Assembly (NCBI GenBank): GCA_963837775.1
Contig: CAWIOX010000004.1
Span: 647,716 to 711,715 of the forward strand
Direction of reading: 5' to 3'
Source: CAWIOX01 sp963837775
GTDB lineage: Bacteria > Pseudomonadota > Gammaproteobacteria > Burkholderiales > Burkholderiaceae_D
DNA length: 64,000 nucleotides
Position numbers and translations under genes: made by a program. Positions 1-9,248 of the stretch are shown here, in pieces. The notes under the pieces are model-generated. The model was not told the origin of the DNA. It saw only the letters and a list, made by a program, of their open reading frames with translations, and made no database searches. Numbering within the stretch: the stretch's first letter is position 1; every line of letters begins with the position of its first letter.

Positions 1-1528
1 AGTAGCGCGGCTTGGCGAGCAAGGCGCGGGCGAAGGCCAGCCGCTGCTGCTCGCCGACCGACAGCACCCTGGCCCAGTCCAGTTCGGCGCCAAGGCCGCC
101 GAAGCGCTCGGCCAGCGTCGGCAGGTTCACCCGCTCAAGCCACTGCAGCAGCTCTTCGTCCGAGATGTCGCGCTCGGTTTGGGGGTAGGTCAGCTGGCAG
201 CGCAGGTCGCCCAGCGGCAGGTAGGGCTGCTGGGGCAGGAACAGCATGTCCGCCCCGGCTGGGCGAGTCACCTCGCCCGAGCCCGTATTCCAGAGTCCGG
301 CAATCACCCGCAGCAGCGAGCTCTTGCCGGTGCCGCTCGGCCCGACGATCAGCAGTCCCTCGCCAGGGTTGACGGCAAGCGTGACCTCTTGCACCAGCAG
401 GTGCTCGCGGTTGGGCGTGAATACGGTCAGCCGCTCAAGGGCAAGTTCAAAGCCATGCACGGTGTGAATCTGCGTGCCGTCGTCGGGGGCGCTGGCGGAC
501 CGGCCAGCCTCAAGCTCCAATGCTTGCGCGAAGGCATGCAGCCGGTCAACCCCGGCGGAAAAGCGGCTCAGGCTCTCGAAGTGTTCAACGATCACCGTCA
601 GTGCGCTCAGGATGGCCGCGAAGGCGCCGGCGGCCTGGATCGCCCGGCCGACCTCCAGCCTCCCGGACAGCACGTCGTTCGCAATAATCACGGTGGGCAG
701 CACGATCGTCAGGAAACTATGCGCGTACTGGAACAGGTTGAGCTTGAACTGCCAGCGCAGCACTTGCTGGTAGTTGGCATAGGCCGCCGCGAAGATACGC
801 TGCAGCGTCGACATCTCGCGCGCCTCGCCGTCGTGGAAGGCGATCGGCTCCGCATGTTCGCGCACCCGCACCAGGCTGAAGCGAAAGTTTGCCTCGCGCT
901 GCAACTGGCGAAAGTTCAAGCCGATCAGCCGCTTGCCGAATACCGAACCCGTGAACACGGTGCTCAACACTGCATAGCCGATCAGGAAGTAAACCAGCCC
1001 CTGCGAGATCGTCCACAACACGCTGGAGAAGGCAATCAGCTGGATCACCGAACCCAGCACGATCATCGAGAAATACAGCGATTGCTGGGTAAAGCTGTTG
1101 ATGTCCTCGGCGATGCGCTGATCGGGGTTGTCGATGCCGGTGGCCGTGTTGAGCCGGTAGTAGGCGCGCTGGCTGAAATAGCGCGCGAGGAAGCTGTGCG
1201 TCAGCCAGCGGCGCCAGCGCAGCCCGAGCGTGTCGCGCACGTAGTAGTACAGCGCATAGATCGGCACGGCCGCCACCAGGATGGCCGTGTAGCGCCAGAT
1301 CGAGGCCCAGAAGCGCGCGGTATCGCGCGCGGCCAGGGCCGAAGTGAATTCGCCCGTTTCCTGGTTGAACAGCACGTTGAAGGCGGTCTGCCCCAGCAGC
1401 AGCATGACCAGCAAGACCAGCATGCCCCTGGCACGCCAGCGTTCATCCGAGAGCCAGTAAGGGCGCGCGATCGTGACGAAGCGTCGCCACAGGCGGGCGT
1501 TGAAGCCGGGTGTTGGTTCTGCTGTCAT
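1..1528 (-). CDS. ABC transporter, fused permease/ATPase, SbmA/YddA type (3' end cut by window edge)
   Basis: This is an inner-membrane exporter or uptake protein of the SbmA/BacA/YddA group (ABC transporter with a fused transmembrane domain and ATPase). It starts at ATG 1528 (MTAEPTPGFNARLWRRF). A hydrophobic N-terminal half with the family-like stretch YFSQRAYYRLN and DNPDQRIAEDI precedes the nucleotide-binding domain. Walker A reads GPSGTGKSS near 330 and the ABC signature LSVGEQQRLAFARALL lies near 50, so only the Walker B end of the ATPase lies outside the window. Family members move peptides, B12 or bleomycin-like compounds; the substrate here cannot be told. The long plus-strand frame over the same bases is a shadow. 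Confidence 0.88.
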   Translation of the reverse strand, partial: MTAEPTPGFNARLWRRFVTIARPYWLSDERWRARGMLVLLVMLLLGQTAFNVLFNQETGEFTSALAARDTARFWASIWRYTAILVAAVPIYALYYYVRDTLGLRWRRWLTHSFLARYFSQRAYYRLNTATGIDNPDQRIAEDINSFTQQSLYFSMIVLGSVIQLIAFSSVLWTISQGLVYFLIGYAVLSTVFTGSVFGKRLIGLNFRQLQREANFRFSLVRVREHAEPIAFHDGEAREMSTLQRIFAAAYANYQQVLRWQFKLNLFQYAHSFLTIVLPTVIIANDVLSGRLEVGRAIQAAGAFAAILSALTVIVEHFESLSRFSAGVDRLHAFAQALELEAGRSASAPDDGTQIHTVHGFELALERLTVFTPNREHLLVQEVTLAVNPGEGLLIVGPSGTGKSSLLRVIAGLWNTGSGEVTRPAGADMLFLPQQPYLPLGDLRCQLTYPQTERDISDEELLQWLERVNLPTLAERFGGLGAELDWARVLSVGEQQRLAFARALLAKPRY

Positions 1529-1857
1529 TGGCGCGCCGTTACACTGGATTAAGCTTGATGGAGCGGTGGTTTTAAAGTCTAGTACGCAGCCCCGCGTCAC
1601 GGGCCGAACCTGAGAGCCTGCCTCTGGCCGGATGTTTCCGATCAACCATCCAATCGTTGCATGCTAACGCGGAAACATTGACAAAAATTTAATAAATATC
1701 AAGAGATGCGGTAATCTCTGCATGTCGCCGGGTGCGGCCAGCCGAACGGGTATGGCAACCGCCAGGCCCGGATTCGGCCGCGCATTGTTCTGTTTAGAAT
1801 TGCTGCGTACATGGTTTATGATGATGCCATTCGGAAACTATTTAGGAAACGCAATCC
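1529..1857. other. Intergenic gap between divergent ABC transporter and c-di-GMP gene
   Basis: The 329-bp divergent spacer becomes AT-rich around 1675-1710. A TTGACA hexamer occurs at 1678-1683 on the plus strand, but I see no convincing -10 box at the right distance, so no promoter is claimed. No further gene is visible. Confidence 0.4.
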
Positions 1858-4578
1858 ATGAATACCGCCGGCCGCGTCAAGTATTCTGATCTCGTTGATG
1901 TCCCCAAACTGCAGGCGCTGATGGAGAGTTTCAGCGAGGTGGTCGGGATCGCCAACGCGGTGATTGATGTCGACGGGACTGTGATTGTCCAGGCCGGCTG
2001 GCAGGATGCCTGCGCCGATTTCCATCGGGCCAATCCGGAAAGCTGCCGCCGCTGCATAGAAAGCGATACCTTGCTGGCCGCAAGCATGACGCGCAGCACG
2101 CCGATTGCCCTGTACCGTTGCCTTAATGGCCTGGCCGATACGGCGGCCCGGATCATGGTCGAGGGCGCGCACCTTGCCAACGTGTTTACCGGGCAGTTTC
2201 TGACCGCTGCCCCCGATCTCGATTTTTTCCGCCAGCAGGCACGGCAGTTCGGCTTTGACGAAGCGAGCTACCTTGACGCCATCGGCAGGCTTCCGATCCT
2301 GCCGCGGGAGCGGGTCGAAGCGGTAACCAGGCTCTATGCGCAACTCGCGGGCATGCTGGCCGACAACGGACTGGATCGCCTCAGGCAGATCAAGACGGCA
2401 GAAAATTTCGCCGACCTGAACAATGCGCTGGAAGAAAAGGTTGCGGCGCGCACCTTGGCGCTGGCCAGGGCCAACGAGGATCTGGCGGGACGGGAGGCAC
2501 TGCTCAAGCAGATTCTTGATACGTCCAGCGTGGCGATCTTTCTGGTTGACGCGCAGGGACGCATCACGCAAGCCAACCAGCGCATGGCCGAGATGTTCGG
2601 CTATCCGCTCGATGAACTGATAGGGAGCGAATACGTCTCTCTGGTGCACCCGGCGCAACGCGAAACCGGGCGCGAGAAGATGCTGGCGCTGATGGCCAGC
2701 GCCAGCAGCTCAGTGGATTCGGATCGACTTTATTGGCGCGCCGACCACACCGAATTCTGGGGCCGCCTGACGGGCAATCGTTTCTACGAGGCCAACGGCG
2801 AGGAACACGGGCTGGTGGGCGTAATCGCCGACATCACCGTGATCAAGGCGCATCAAAAGGAACTCGAACATATTGCCCAATACGACGCGCTGACCAATCT
2901 GCCCAACCGCGTGCTGCTGGCCGACCGCCTGCAGCATGGCATGGCGCAGGCCAGGCAGCATGGGCAACAGCTGGCAGTGGCCTATCTCGACCTCGATGGC
3001 TTCAAGGCAGTCAACGACCAGCACGGACATGACGCCGGCGACCAGTTGCTGGTCACCGTGGCCACCCGCATGAGGCAGGCGCTGCGCGAAGGCGACACGC
3101 TGGCCCGCATCGGCGGCGACGAGTTCGTTGCGGTGCTGCTCGACCTGCAGGATGTGGCGGCCAGCATGCCGATGCTGACCCGCCTGCTGGCTGCGGCAGC
3201 CCAGCCGGTGCAAGTCGGCGACTTGACGCTCCAGGTCTCGGCCAGCCTGGGCGTCACGTTCTACCCGCAGGCAGAAGAGGTGGATGCCGATCAACTGCTG
3301 CGCCAGGCCGACCAGGCCATGTATCAGGCCAAGCTGGCCGGCAAGAATCGTTACCACGTGTTCGACGCCGAACAGGACCGCAGCGTGCGCGGCCATCACG
3401 CCAGCCTGGAACACATCCGCCACGCGCTGGCCGGGCGCGAATTCGTGCTGTATTACCAGCCCAAGGTGAACATGCGCACCGGGGCGATCATCGGCGCCGA
3501 GGCGCTGATCCGCTGGCAACACCCGCAGCAGGGCCTGTTGCCGCCAGCCGCATTCCTGCCGGCGATCGAAGATCATCCGCTGGCCGTCGACATCGGCGAA
3601 TGGGTGATCGACACTGCGCTGCGCCAGATGGCGGCCTGGAAGGCAGACGGACTGGACATCCCGGTCAGCGTCAATGTCGGCGCCCGCCAGCTGCAGCAGC
3701 CGGACTTCGCGCTGCGCCTGCGCCAGATTCTGGCCGCACATCCGGCCATCAGGTCGGGATACCTGGAGCTGGAGGTGCTGGAAACCAGTGCGCTGGAAGA
3801 TCTGGCCCGGGTCTCCGGGATCATCGAAGCCTGCCGGGAGCTCGGGGTCAGCTTTGCGCTGGATGACTTCGGCACCGGCTATTCCTCGCTGACCTATCTG
3901 AAGCGCCTGCCGATCAGCCTGCTCAAGATCGACCAGAGCTTCGTGCGCGACATGCTCGACGATCCGGATGACCTGGCCATTCTGGAGGGCGTGATCGGCC
4001 TGGCCACCGCCTTCCATCGCCAGGTCATTGCCGAGGGGGTGGAGACCGTCGAGCACGGCGAAATACTGCTGCAACTGGGCTGCGAGCTGGCCCAGGGCTA
4101 CGGCATCGCGCGGCCGATGCCGGCAGCCGACCTGCCACGCTGGGCTGCCGCCTGGCAACCCGATCCGGCCTGGGTCAATCTGCCGTCGGTGAGCCGCGAC
4201 GACTTCCCGCTATTGTTCGCCAGCGTCGAGCATCGCGCCTGGATTGCAGCCATCGCCAGCCATCTTCAAGGAACGCGTGAAGCACCGCCGCCGCTGGATC
4301 ACCACCAGTGCCGCTTCGGCATGTGGCTCGAGGCCGATGGCCTGCTGCGCTATGGTGCGCAGCCGGCCTTCCAGTCGATTGAAGCGCTGCACCGCCAGGT
4401 ACATGCGCTGGCGACCGAGCTGTGCGAACTCAAGGCCGCAGGCCGCAACCCGGAGGCGCTGGCACGGCTGGACGAACTCCATCGCGCGCGGGATGTCCTG
4501 CTCGAACAACTGAGCGCGCTGATGCATAAAAACCGACAGCAGGCCAATGCCAGGAACGGCACCGGGTGGCGGACTTAG
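1858..4578 (+). CDS. PocR-PAS-GGDEF-EAL-CZB cyclic-di-GMP turnover protein
   Basis: This 906-residue cytosolic protein carries both synthesis and breakdown modules for cyclic di-GMP. Domains in order: a PocR-type ligand-binding domain (about 8-170, with the cysteine-rich DACADFHRANPESCRRC), a linker helix, a PAS domain (about 215-335), GGDEF (intact GGDEF near residue 419, with RxxD as REGD just before it), EAL (GAEALIRW near 546, EVLETS, DDFGTGYSSL, AEGVE), and a C-terminal zinc-binding CZB domain (HHQCRFGMWL, ALHRQVHAL). All catalytic signatures look complete, so it may be bifunctional. There are no membrane segments. The start at ATG 1858 follows AGGAAAC. PocR domains are known to sense small molecules, and CZB domains sense zinc or hypochlorous acid in chemoreceptors and diguanylate cyclases; the ligand here is unknown. 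Confidence 0.93.
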   Translation: MNTAGRVKYSDLVDVPKLQALMESFSEVVGIANAVIDVDGTVIVQAGWQDACADFHRANPESCRRCIESDTLLAASMTRSTPIALYRCLNGLADTAARIMVEGAHLANVFTGQFLTAAPDLDFFRQQARQFGFDEASYLDAIGRLPILPRERVEAVTRLYAQLAGMLADNGLDRLRQIKTAENFADLNNALEEKVAARTLALARANEDLAGREALLKQILDTSSVAIFLVDAQGRITQANQRMAEMFGYPLDELIGSEYVSLVHPAQRETGREKMLALMASASSSVDSDRLYWRADHTEFWGRLTGNRFYEANGEEHGLVGVIADITVIKAHQKELEHIAQYDALTNLPNRVLLADRLQHGMAQARQHGQQLAVAYLDLDGFKAVNDQHGHDAGDQLLVTVATRMRQALREGDTLARIGGDEFVAVLLDLQDVAASMPMLTRLLAAAAQPVQVGDLTLQVSASLGVTFYPQAEEVDADQLLRQADQAMYQAKLAGKNRYHVFDAEQDRSVRGHHASLEHIRHALAGREFVLYYQPKVNMRTGAIIGAEALIRWQHPQQGLLPPAAFLPAIEDHPLAVDIGEWVIDTALRQMAAWKADGLDIPVSVNVGARQLQQPDFALRLRQILAAHPAIRSGYLELEVLETSALEDLARVSGIIEACRELGVSFALDDFGTGYSSLTYLKRLPISLLKIDQSFVRDMLDDPDDLAILEGVIGLATAFHRQVIAEGVETVEHGEILLQLGCELAQGYGIARPMPAADLPRWAAAWQPDPAWVNLPSVSRDDFPLLFASVEHRAWIAAIASHLQGTREAPPPLDHHQCRFGMWLEADGLLRYGAQPAFQSIEALHRQVHALATELCELKAAGRNPEALARLDELHRARDVLLEQLSALMHKNRQQANARNGTGWRT

Positions 4579-4899
4579 CGCTGTCGCCACCGCCGATTTT
4601 CATTTGGCAGAAACCATCCCGTTGCCCATTCAGGGACTCGCAGAGCGCACCCGGTTAATATTCCTTCCGCGCCAGCTTGGCGGTCACGCCGCCCGCCTGC
4701 GCTCATATAAGATCACCGCAGGCATCCACCAGGCGCTGGCCTGAGCACCTCCGCCCGGTGCCGCCTTCCGCGCAGCGGCCAGTCGCAGACATGCAGCCAA
4801 TTGGCTCATTTTCCTTAATGTATACTTGTTTCTTAGTTCGGAAAATAATGTCAATATGATATGGCTATCCCCCCTTTACATATCCCCGGGAAGTAATCC
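4579..4899. other. Intergenic gap upstream of sirtuin gene
   Basis: 321 bp without a supportable gene. The final 100 bases are AT-rich and probably carry the sirtuin promoter. No repeat or terminator hairpin was recognised. Confidence 0.4.
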
Positions 4900-5763
4900 A
4901 TGTTGAACTACAAGACTGGCGTAGACGTTATCGGCGTGACTGAACTGGCAGCATTCCTGGGGCGCTTTCACAAGGTGATGGTGCTGACCGGCGCTGGCAT
5001 AAGCACGGCATCGGGCATCCCGGATTACCGTGACCAGAATGGCGTCCGGCGCGGCAAAGCGCCGGTACAGGGACCCGAGTTCCGCAGTATCGAAGCTGTA
5101 CGCAGGCGTTACTGGGCACGCAGCATGGTCGGCTGGCCGACCTTGGCGCAAGCCACGCCGAATGCCGGTCACCGTGCCATTGCCGAGCTGGAGACAGCTG
5201 GCAAGATATCAACCGTACTGACCCAAAATGTCGACGGCTTGCATCAGCAGGCTGGCAGCATCAATGTGATCGAACTGCACGGCAATATTCATACGGTTGT
5301 GTGCCTCAATTGCAGTGCGCAGTTTTCGCGTAATTTCATCCAGCTGTTGCTGGAGCAGGCCAATCCCGATTTGATCGGCGCTACCGGGTTGGCCTTGCCA
5401 GACGGCGACGCGCAGTTCGAACCGGACACGTTCGCGCACTTCCACATGCCCTATTGCGCGCAATGTGGCGGCATGCTCCAGCCGGACGTGGTGTTCTTCG
5501 GCGACGGCGTACCACGCGCCCGCAGCGATGCGGCTGAACAGGCGTTGGCGCAAGCCGATGCGCTGCTGGTGGTGGGGTCCTCGCTGACTGTGCTCTCGGG
5601 CTATCGCATTTGCCGTATGGCGGTTGAGGCTGGCAAGCCGATAGCCGCAATCAATCGCGGCATTACCCGCGCCGACCATATGTTGTCATTGAAATTACAA
5701 GCATCATCCGAACTGATCCTGCCGTTGATGGCCCGGTACATGCTTGCAATTCCGACTAATTGA
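4900..5763 (+). CDS. Sir2-family NAD-dependent protein deacetylase
   Basis: The sirtuin removes acyl groups from protein lysines using NAD and releases nicotinamide and O-acyl-ADP-ribose. The 287 residues show the full set of motifs: GAGISTASGIPDYRD for NAD binding, TQNVDGLH, the catalytic histidine in ELHGN, and two Cys pairs for structural zinc (CLNC and CAQC). The length matches class II/III bacterial sirtuins that have a long insert between the Cys pairs. The start at ATG 4900 follows GGAAGTAATCC. It stands alone, convergent with the cupin gene downstream, so its targets are not hinted at by context. Confidence 0.93.
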   Translation: MLNYKTGVDVIGVTELAAFLGRFHKVMVLTGAGISTASGIPDYRDQNGVRRGKAPVQGPEFRSIEAVRRRYWARSMVGWPTLAQATPNAGHRAIAELETAGKISTVLTQNVDGLHQQAGSINVIELHGNIHTVVCLNCSAQFSRNFIQLLLEQANPDLIGATGLALPDGDAQFEPDTFAHFHMPYCAQCGGMLQPDVVFFGDGVPRARSDAAEQALAQADALLVVGSSLTVLSGYRICRMAVEAGKPIAAINRGITRADHMLSLKLQASSELILPLMARYMLAIPTN

Positions 5764-5940
5764 TGATGGAGGAAATTGTCGCCTTCCGGGAAATCACAGC
5801 CTGTGAGGCAGCAATATTTACCGCCGGCTTTGACTGAAAGCTGACGTTCAGTTTTACACGCGACGGGCAGCACCCGACCCGTTGCAGTCATGCGCTTTCG
5901 CGCAGGCGCGTCAAATGTAAGTAACGCCCGTGGGCGGAAC

Positions 5941-6360
5941 TTATTCTTGAGGAACGAGTTCAACGATCACTACCCGGCACCGCCCCTGACCGTCGTTCCT
6001 TGCCGAAATAGTGCCGGCTGGATGGTTCTCGCCCCGTCCTTCGAAATAGGTGGAACCGGCCTCGAAGGTCTGCGTTTTACCTTCCTTCCATTTGATCGTA
6101 ATTGCTCCCTCCAATACGTAGCGGAGCCCTGGCCCCTTATGCACATGCGAAGGAATCTCGCCGCCGGGTTCGATGACCAGCATGGTCGCCTTCATATTCC
6201 ATTTCCCGGGCGAAAGCTCTCCAACGGAGACTTGCTGAAGCGTGTTCGCGGTGAATTTCTTGGGTGCTGGCGTTTGCGCCACCGATGGTCCCGAGCCCAA
6301 TATTGCCATCGTGGCCACCACGCTCGCCAATACCAGTTTACGAAGCTTGAAAGTCAACAT
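5941..6360 (-). CDS. Secreted cupin-domain protein
   Basis: A 139-residue protein with a Sec signal peptide (KLRKLVLASVVATMAILG, probable cleavage after SVAQ) and a single cupin barrel. Metal-ligand candidates are the histidines in EIPSHVHKGPGLRYVLEG and the later GENHPAG. I chose ATG 6360 rather than a TTG five codons upstream because GGGGAG lies at proper spacing before the ATG. Small secreted cupins of this kind are common in proteobacteria and their substrates are mostly unknown. It is convergent with the sirtuin gene. Confidence 0.8.
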   Translation of the reverse strand: MLTFKLRKLVLASVVATMAILGSGPSVAQTPAPKKFTANTLQQVSVGELSPGKWNMKATMLVIEPGGEIPSHVHKGPGLRYVLEGAITIKWKEGKTQTFEAGSTYFEGRGENHPAGTISARNDGQGRCRVVIVELVPQE

Positions 6361-6640
6361 TACCACTCCCCTCAATCCAGATGTTGTGCTGCCAGAGAGA
6401 CATTGAATACGAGCAGGAGACGCCCCCTATTCAATTTTGTTTACGGGAAACCGTCTTGTACCAAGACTCCGACGCCTGCTCTCTAACTCGGCGTCATGAA
6501 TCGCGCTGAAGAAACACTTTTGCCAACTGACTTTCTGTTGTACGTTGACTGTTTCTTTATAGTGCAAATTTATGGTGAAAAACAGCGGCCAGTAATCTTC
6601 TTCACTGGCCGACATTGCTCATTCTGAATTGCATGACATG

Positions 6641-7858
6641 TCAGTCCAGCCTGGCGCAGATCGGATTGAATCCTTGGCGGTAACGGGTGACCAGCTCGCT
6701 GGCCGTATGCTGGAGTTGTGCTTGGTCTAGCGCCAAGGCAGCGCGAATGCCATCAGCAATTTTGGCCACTTCAACTGTCGCGGGTGTGCCGGCCTCCTCC
6801 CACGTGGCGGCGAAAGCGGTCTGTTTGGTGGGTCGCGTTGCCTGCGCTGGATGGCGGAGATTAATGCGCGGCAACGCGAATGCCATCGCAACGATCCTGC
6901 CATGCAGGCTGCTGCCGATATAGACGCGACTGCAGGCGATCAGCGCGCAGATGTCCCATAGATTCAGGGATTTGAATATCTTCACCGCTGGAGCGTGCAT
7001 GCGTGCCGCAGCGCGCTGGTAGCACCGCAGATCGTCGTGCCACGGCGCTGCGCCAGCGCGGAAAAATGCCACGCCAAAGCCGCTTGAGATTGCAATCTGA
7101 TCAAGCTGGGCAGCGATTTCCGCCAGTGTTTGATCATCGCCAAAGTCGGCACTGAACTGCACGGCAATATACCCTTGCGGGAACGCCCGAAGGATCTGCG
7201 CGACCTCGCCTTGCCTTGCGCGCTGGCGGATCTTCGTGCCGAACAGCTCCGCCACCATCACGGCAGGATCGGGGATGAGCCGGGTCGTGACGCCTGATGC
7301 GTCCAATAGCGCCTTTGTCTGCTGGTCGCGCACGCTGACATCATCGGCTGCCTTGAGCTTCGCCACTACTTCGGCGCGCAGCGCCGGGTCACACTGGTTG
7401 AGGTCCACGCCTCCGACAGCGTTGTAGAACACGCTGGCAACATCGGAAAACAACTCCGGTGGCAGGGTATAGGGCGCCAGCGCAGCGCTCTCCAGCTTAC
7501 TATGCGCCCATGCCAGCCTTTCTTGTGTCCGGCCTTCGAGGCGTGCAACGGTTTCTTGCGCCTGATCCGGCGCCAGCAGCATCACCGCTGCTTCCCAGGC
7601 GTCGCAAGTAAGGAGTTCGCCGCCCACGTGAATGATGTTGACAGGACGCTCGCCCCACTGCCCGGCAAGTTGCGCCAGCGCGTTGACCCGATGTCCGCCA
7701 TAGAACCGTAAATCACGCGCTGCCAGGCCGGCGAATAGCAGATCCTTGCGTGCCAGCAAGGTTGCGATGATGTGCGGGAACAAGAGGTCACCGAAGTTGT
7801 GGCGATCGAAAGCGCCGAACAGAACGGTGGGAATGCCTGTGCTTGCATCATGCGTCAC
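6641..7858 (-). CDS. Polysaccharide pyruvyl transferase family protein
   Basis: The protein has 405 residues. The opening GIPTVLFGAFDRHNFGDLLFPH is the nucleotide-binding start typical of polysaccharide pyruvyl transferases (the FGDLL pattern), and the C-terminal SSLHGRIVAMAFALPRI matches the second conserved block of the family. Such enzymes transfer pyruvate ketals to sugars of capsule or exopolysaccharide. No other polysaccharide gene lies nearby, so its acceptor is unclear. The only reasonable start is GTG 7858, preceded by AAGGA about nine bases upstream. The frame is intact. Confidence 0.8.
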   Translation of the reverse strand: MTHDASTGIPTVLFGAFDRHNFGDLLFPHIIATLLARKDLLFAGLAARDLRFYGGHRVNALAQLAGQWGERPVNIIHVGGELLTCDAWEAAVMLLAPDQAQETVARLEGRTQERLAWAHSKLESAALAPYTLPPELFSDVASVFYNAVGGVDLNQCDPALRAEVVAKLKAADDVSVRDQQTKALLDASGVTTRLIPDPAVMVAELFGTKIRQRARQGEVAQILRAFPQGYIAVQFSADFGDDQTLAEIAAQLDQIAISSGFGVAFFRAGAAPWHDDLRCYQRAAARMHAPAVKIFKSLNLWDICALIACSRVYIGSSLHGRIVAMAFALPRINLRHPAQATRPTKQTAFAATWEEAGTPATVEVAKIADGIRAALALDQAQLQHTASELVTRYRQGFNPICARLD

Positions 7859-8023
7859 TGGATGGATCCTTAGACCATGTCTTGCGGCAAGGTACCTGTC
7901 TGGCGTCGTGCGCCGAACAAATCCGACAGGCAGTATCAGCGCCTTCTGAGCAGACCGCCACCTCCCTCCAGCCGGCTGCTCAACGCCGCGTTTAGCGCCT
8001 TTCGCGAGCGAATGTGCGCTCAG

Positions 8024-8350
8024 TTACTCAAGCACCCGCCCATTTTCAACCTTCAGTTCGTAGTGTTGAGAATGCTCATCAAATCTGTCCAGCAATTTTC
8101 TGGCCTCGGGCGGAACTACCGCCAGTTCATAATCTTCACCGGCAAAGGCTTTGACCGCCTCCATCGAAGAGAACCGCATTATGGTCACGAACTCTTCGCA
8201 GTCAACCATGCTTCTGGTTAAGAGATCTATGCCCAGGAACCCATCGATTCCTTTCGCTTCGATAGCCCGGAATATCTCCGTCTTCAGCAGCGTTTCATAC
8301 GCAGCCGCATTCTGAGGCTTGGCCCATCCATGCCATACCCTGACAATCAT
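8024..8350 (-). CDS. ABM-like dimeric alpha/beta-barrel protein
   Basis: This small protein (108 residues) starts MIVRVWHGWAKPQNAAAYE and contains GFLGIDLLTR and FVTIMRFSSMEAVKAFAGEDYE. The pattern is that of the antibiotic-biosynthesis-monooxygenase fold, a ferredoxin-like dimer seen in heme-degrading, quinol-oxidising and many uncharacterised proteins. The start at ATG 8350 is supported by AGGAGG. No catalytic residue set identifies the reaction. It appears to be a single-gene transcript. Confidence 0.72.
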   Translation of the reverse strand: MIVRVWHGWAKPQNAAAYETLLKTEIFRAIEAKGIDGFLGIDLLTRSMVDCEEFVTIMRFSSMEAVKAFAGEDYELAVVPPEARKLLDRFDEHSQHYELKVENGRVLE

Positions 8351-8644
8351 GGCATCCTCCTGACTCCGAAACCTATCATCCTATAAATTGATTATAGGCG
8401 TCATTTTTGAGGCTCAACTTGCCGTTCTGACGCCTGACTCGGGGAGTGAAATTCGCTGAGGATTTTCCGCCGCACGGTTTTCAACGCAGATACGAATTTT
8501 TTCGGCTGTAGCAAGAATCGATAGAAAGCGCGATGCCTGTTTATCGCCGACGGCGGCAGCGCAAGGCTTTATTGTCCACCTCAGACTGTCACCGGACAGT
8601 CAGAATCTGAGCGTGACGGGCAGCCCTCGACCCACATTAAATGC

Positions 8645-9245
8645 TCATTCGTGCCGGGCAAAGCCGGGAAAGTTCATTTCCAGATCTCCGGGCCGGTCGA
8701 TATCGCGCAGCACGCCCGGATCGTCGACCGGGCACAGCAGCAGTTGTTGCCGATGCGATGCCAGAATCGATTTTCCGCCGTGGTCCCCGGTCAGCGCCGA
8801 TAGTTGATCGCAGCCACTGTCCGGCAAACCCGACCGGGTGCCCGCGCCTGCCGTGAAACTCGCTGGCAGCAAGGCTGGCGCCGGCGCGCAGGCTGGCGGC
8901 AACTGACAGATGGCTGCTTGGCAAGATAAAAGGCATGTCGGCCAGCGCGACGATCCAGGCGGCCGCGTCGGCGCTTTCCCGCACGCCGGGCGCCAGGCTG
9001 TGGCCCATGCCGGCATCGGCATCCTGGCAAATCACCGTTTCACAGCCTTCGGCGGCGAGCAGCCCGGCCAGCGCGTCACTGCCCGGGCGCAGCACGGCAA
9101 TCAGGCGCTCGCAGGCCGGGCGCAGATTGCGCGCCGCCGCCAGCGCCATCGGCGTGCCGTCGGGCAGCCGATGAAGCAGTTTGTCGCTGCCGAAGCGGCT
9201 GCCGCGGCCGGCGGCGAGCAGGATGCCGACGATCGGTCCCGGCAT
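8645..9245 (-). CDS. mocA: MocA-like molybdenum cofactor cytidylyltransferase (one frameshift)
   Basis: A nucleotidyltransferase that attaches a nucleotide to molybdopterin for xanthine-dehydrogenase-type enzymes. The N-terminus GILLAAGRGSRFGSDKLLH is the GT-A nucleotide-binding loop, and ALADMPFILP is the metal-binding region. The frame breaks near 8811, where a T appears inserted after CAGTGGC. Joining the frames gives GQW-RDQLSALTGDHGGKSIL, which fits the family, and the protein ends at 8645. It is the last gene of the ior operon, three bases after xdhC, so it presumably loads the cofactor of IorB. Confidence 0.8.
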
Positions 9246-9248
9246 GAT

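Noticed and set aside
179..1552. Long plus-strand open frame over the ABC transporter
   Set aside because: The minus strand holds a clear ABC transporter with Walker A and signature motifs; the plus frame is arginine- and glutamine-rich with no motif, a typical GC-rich shadow.
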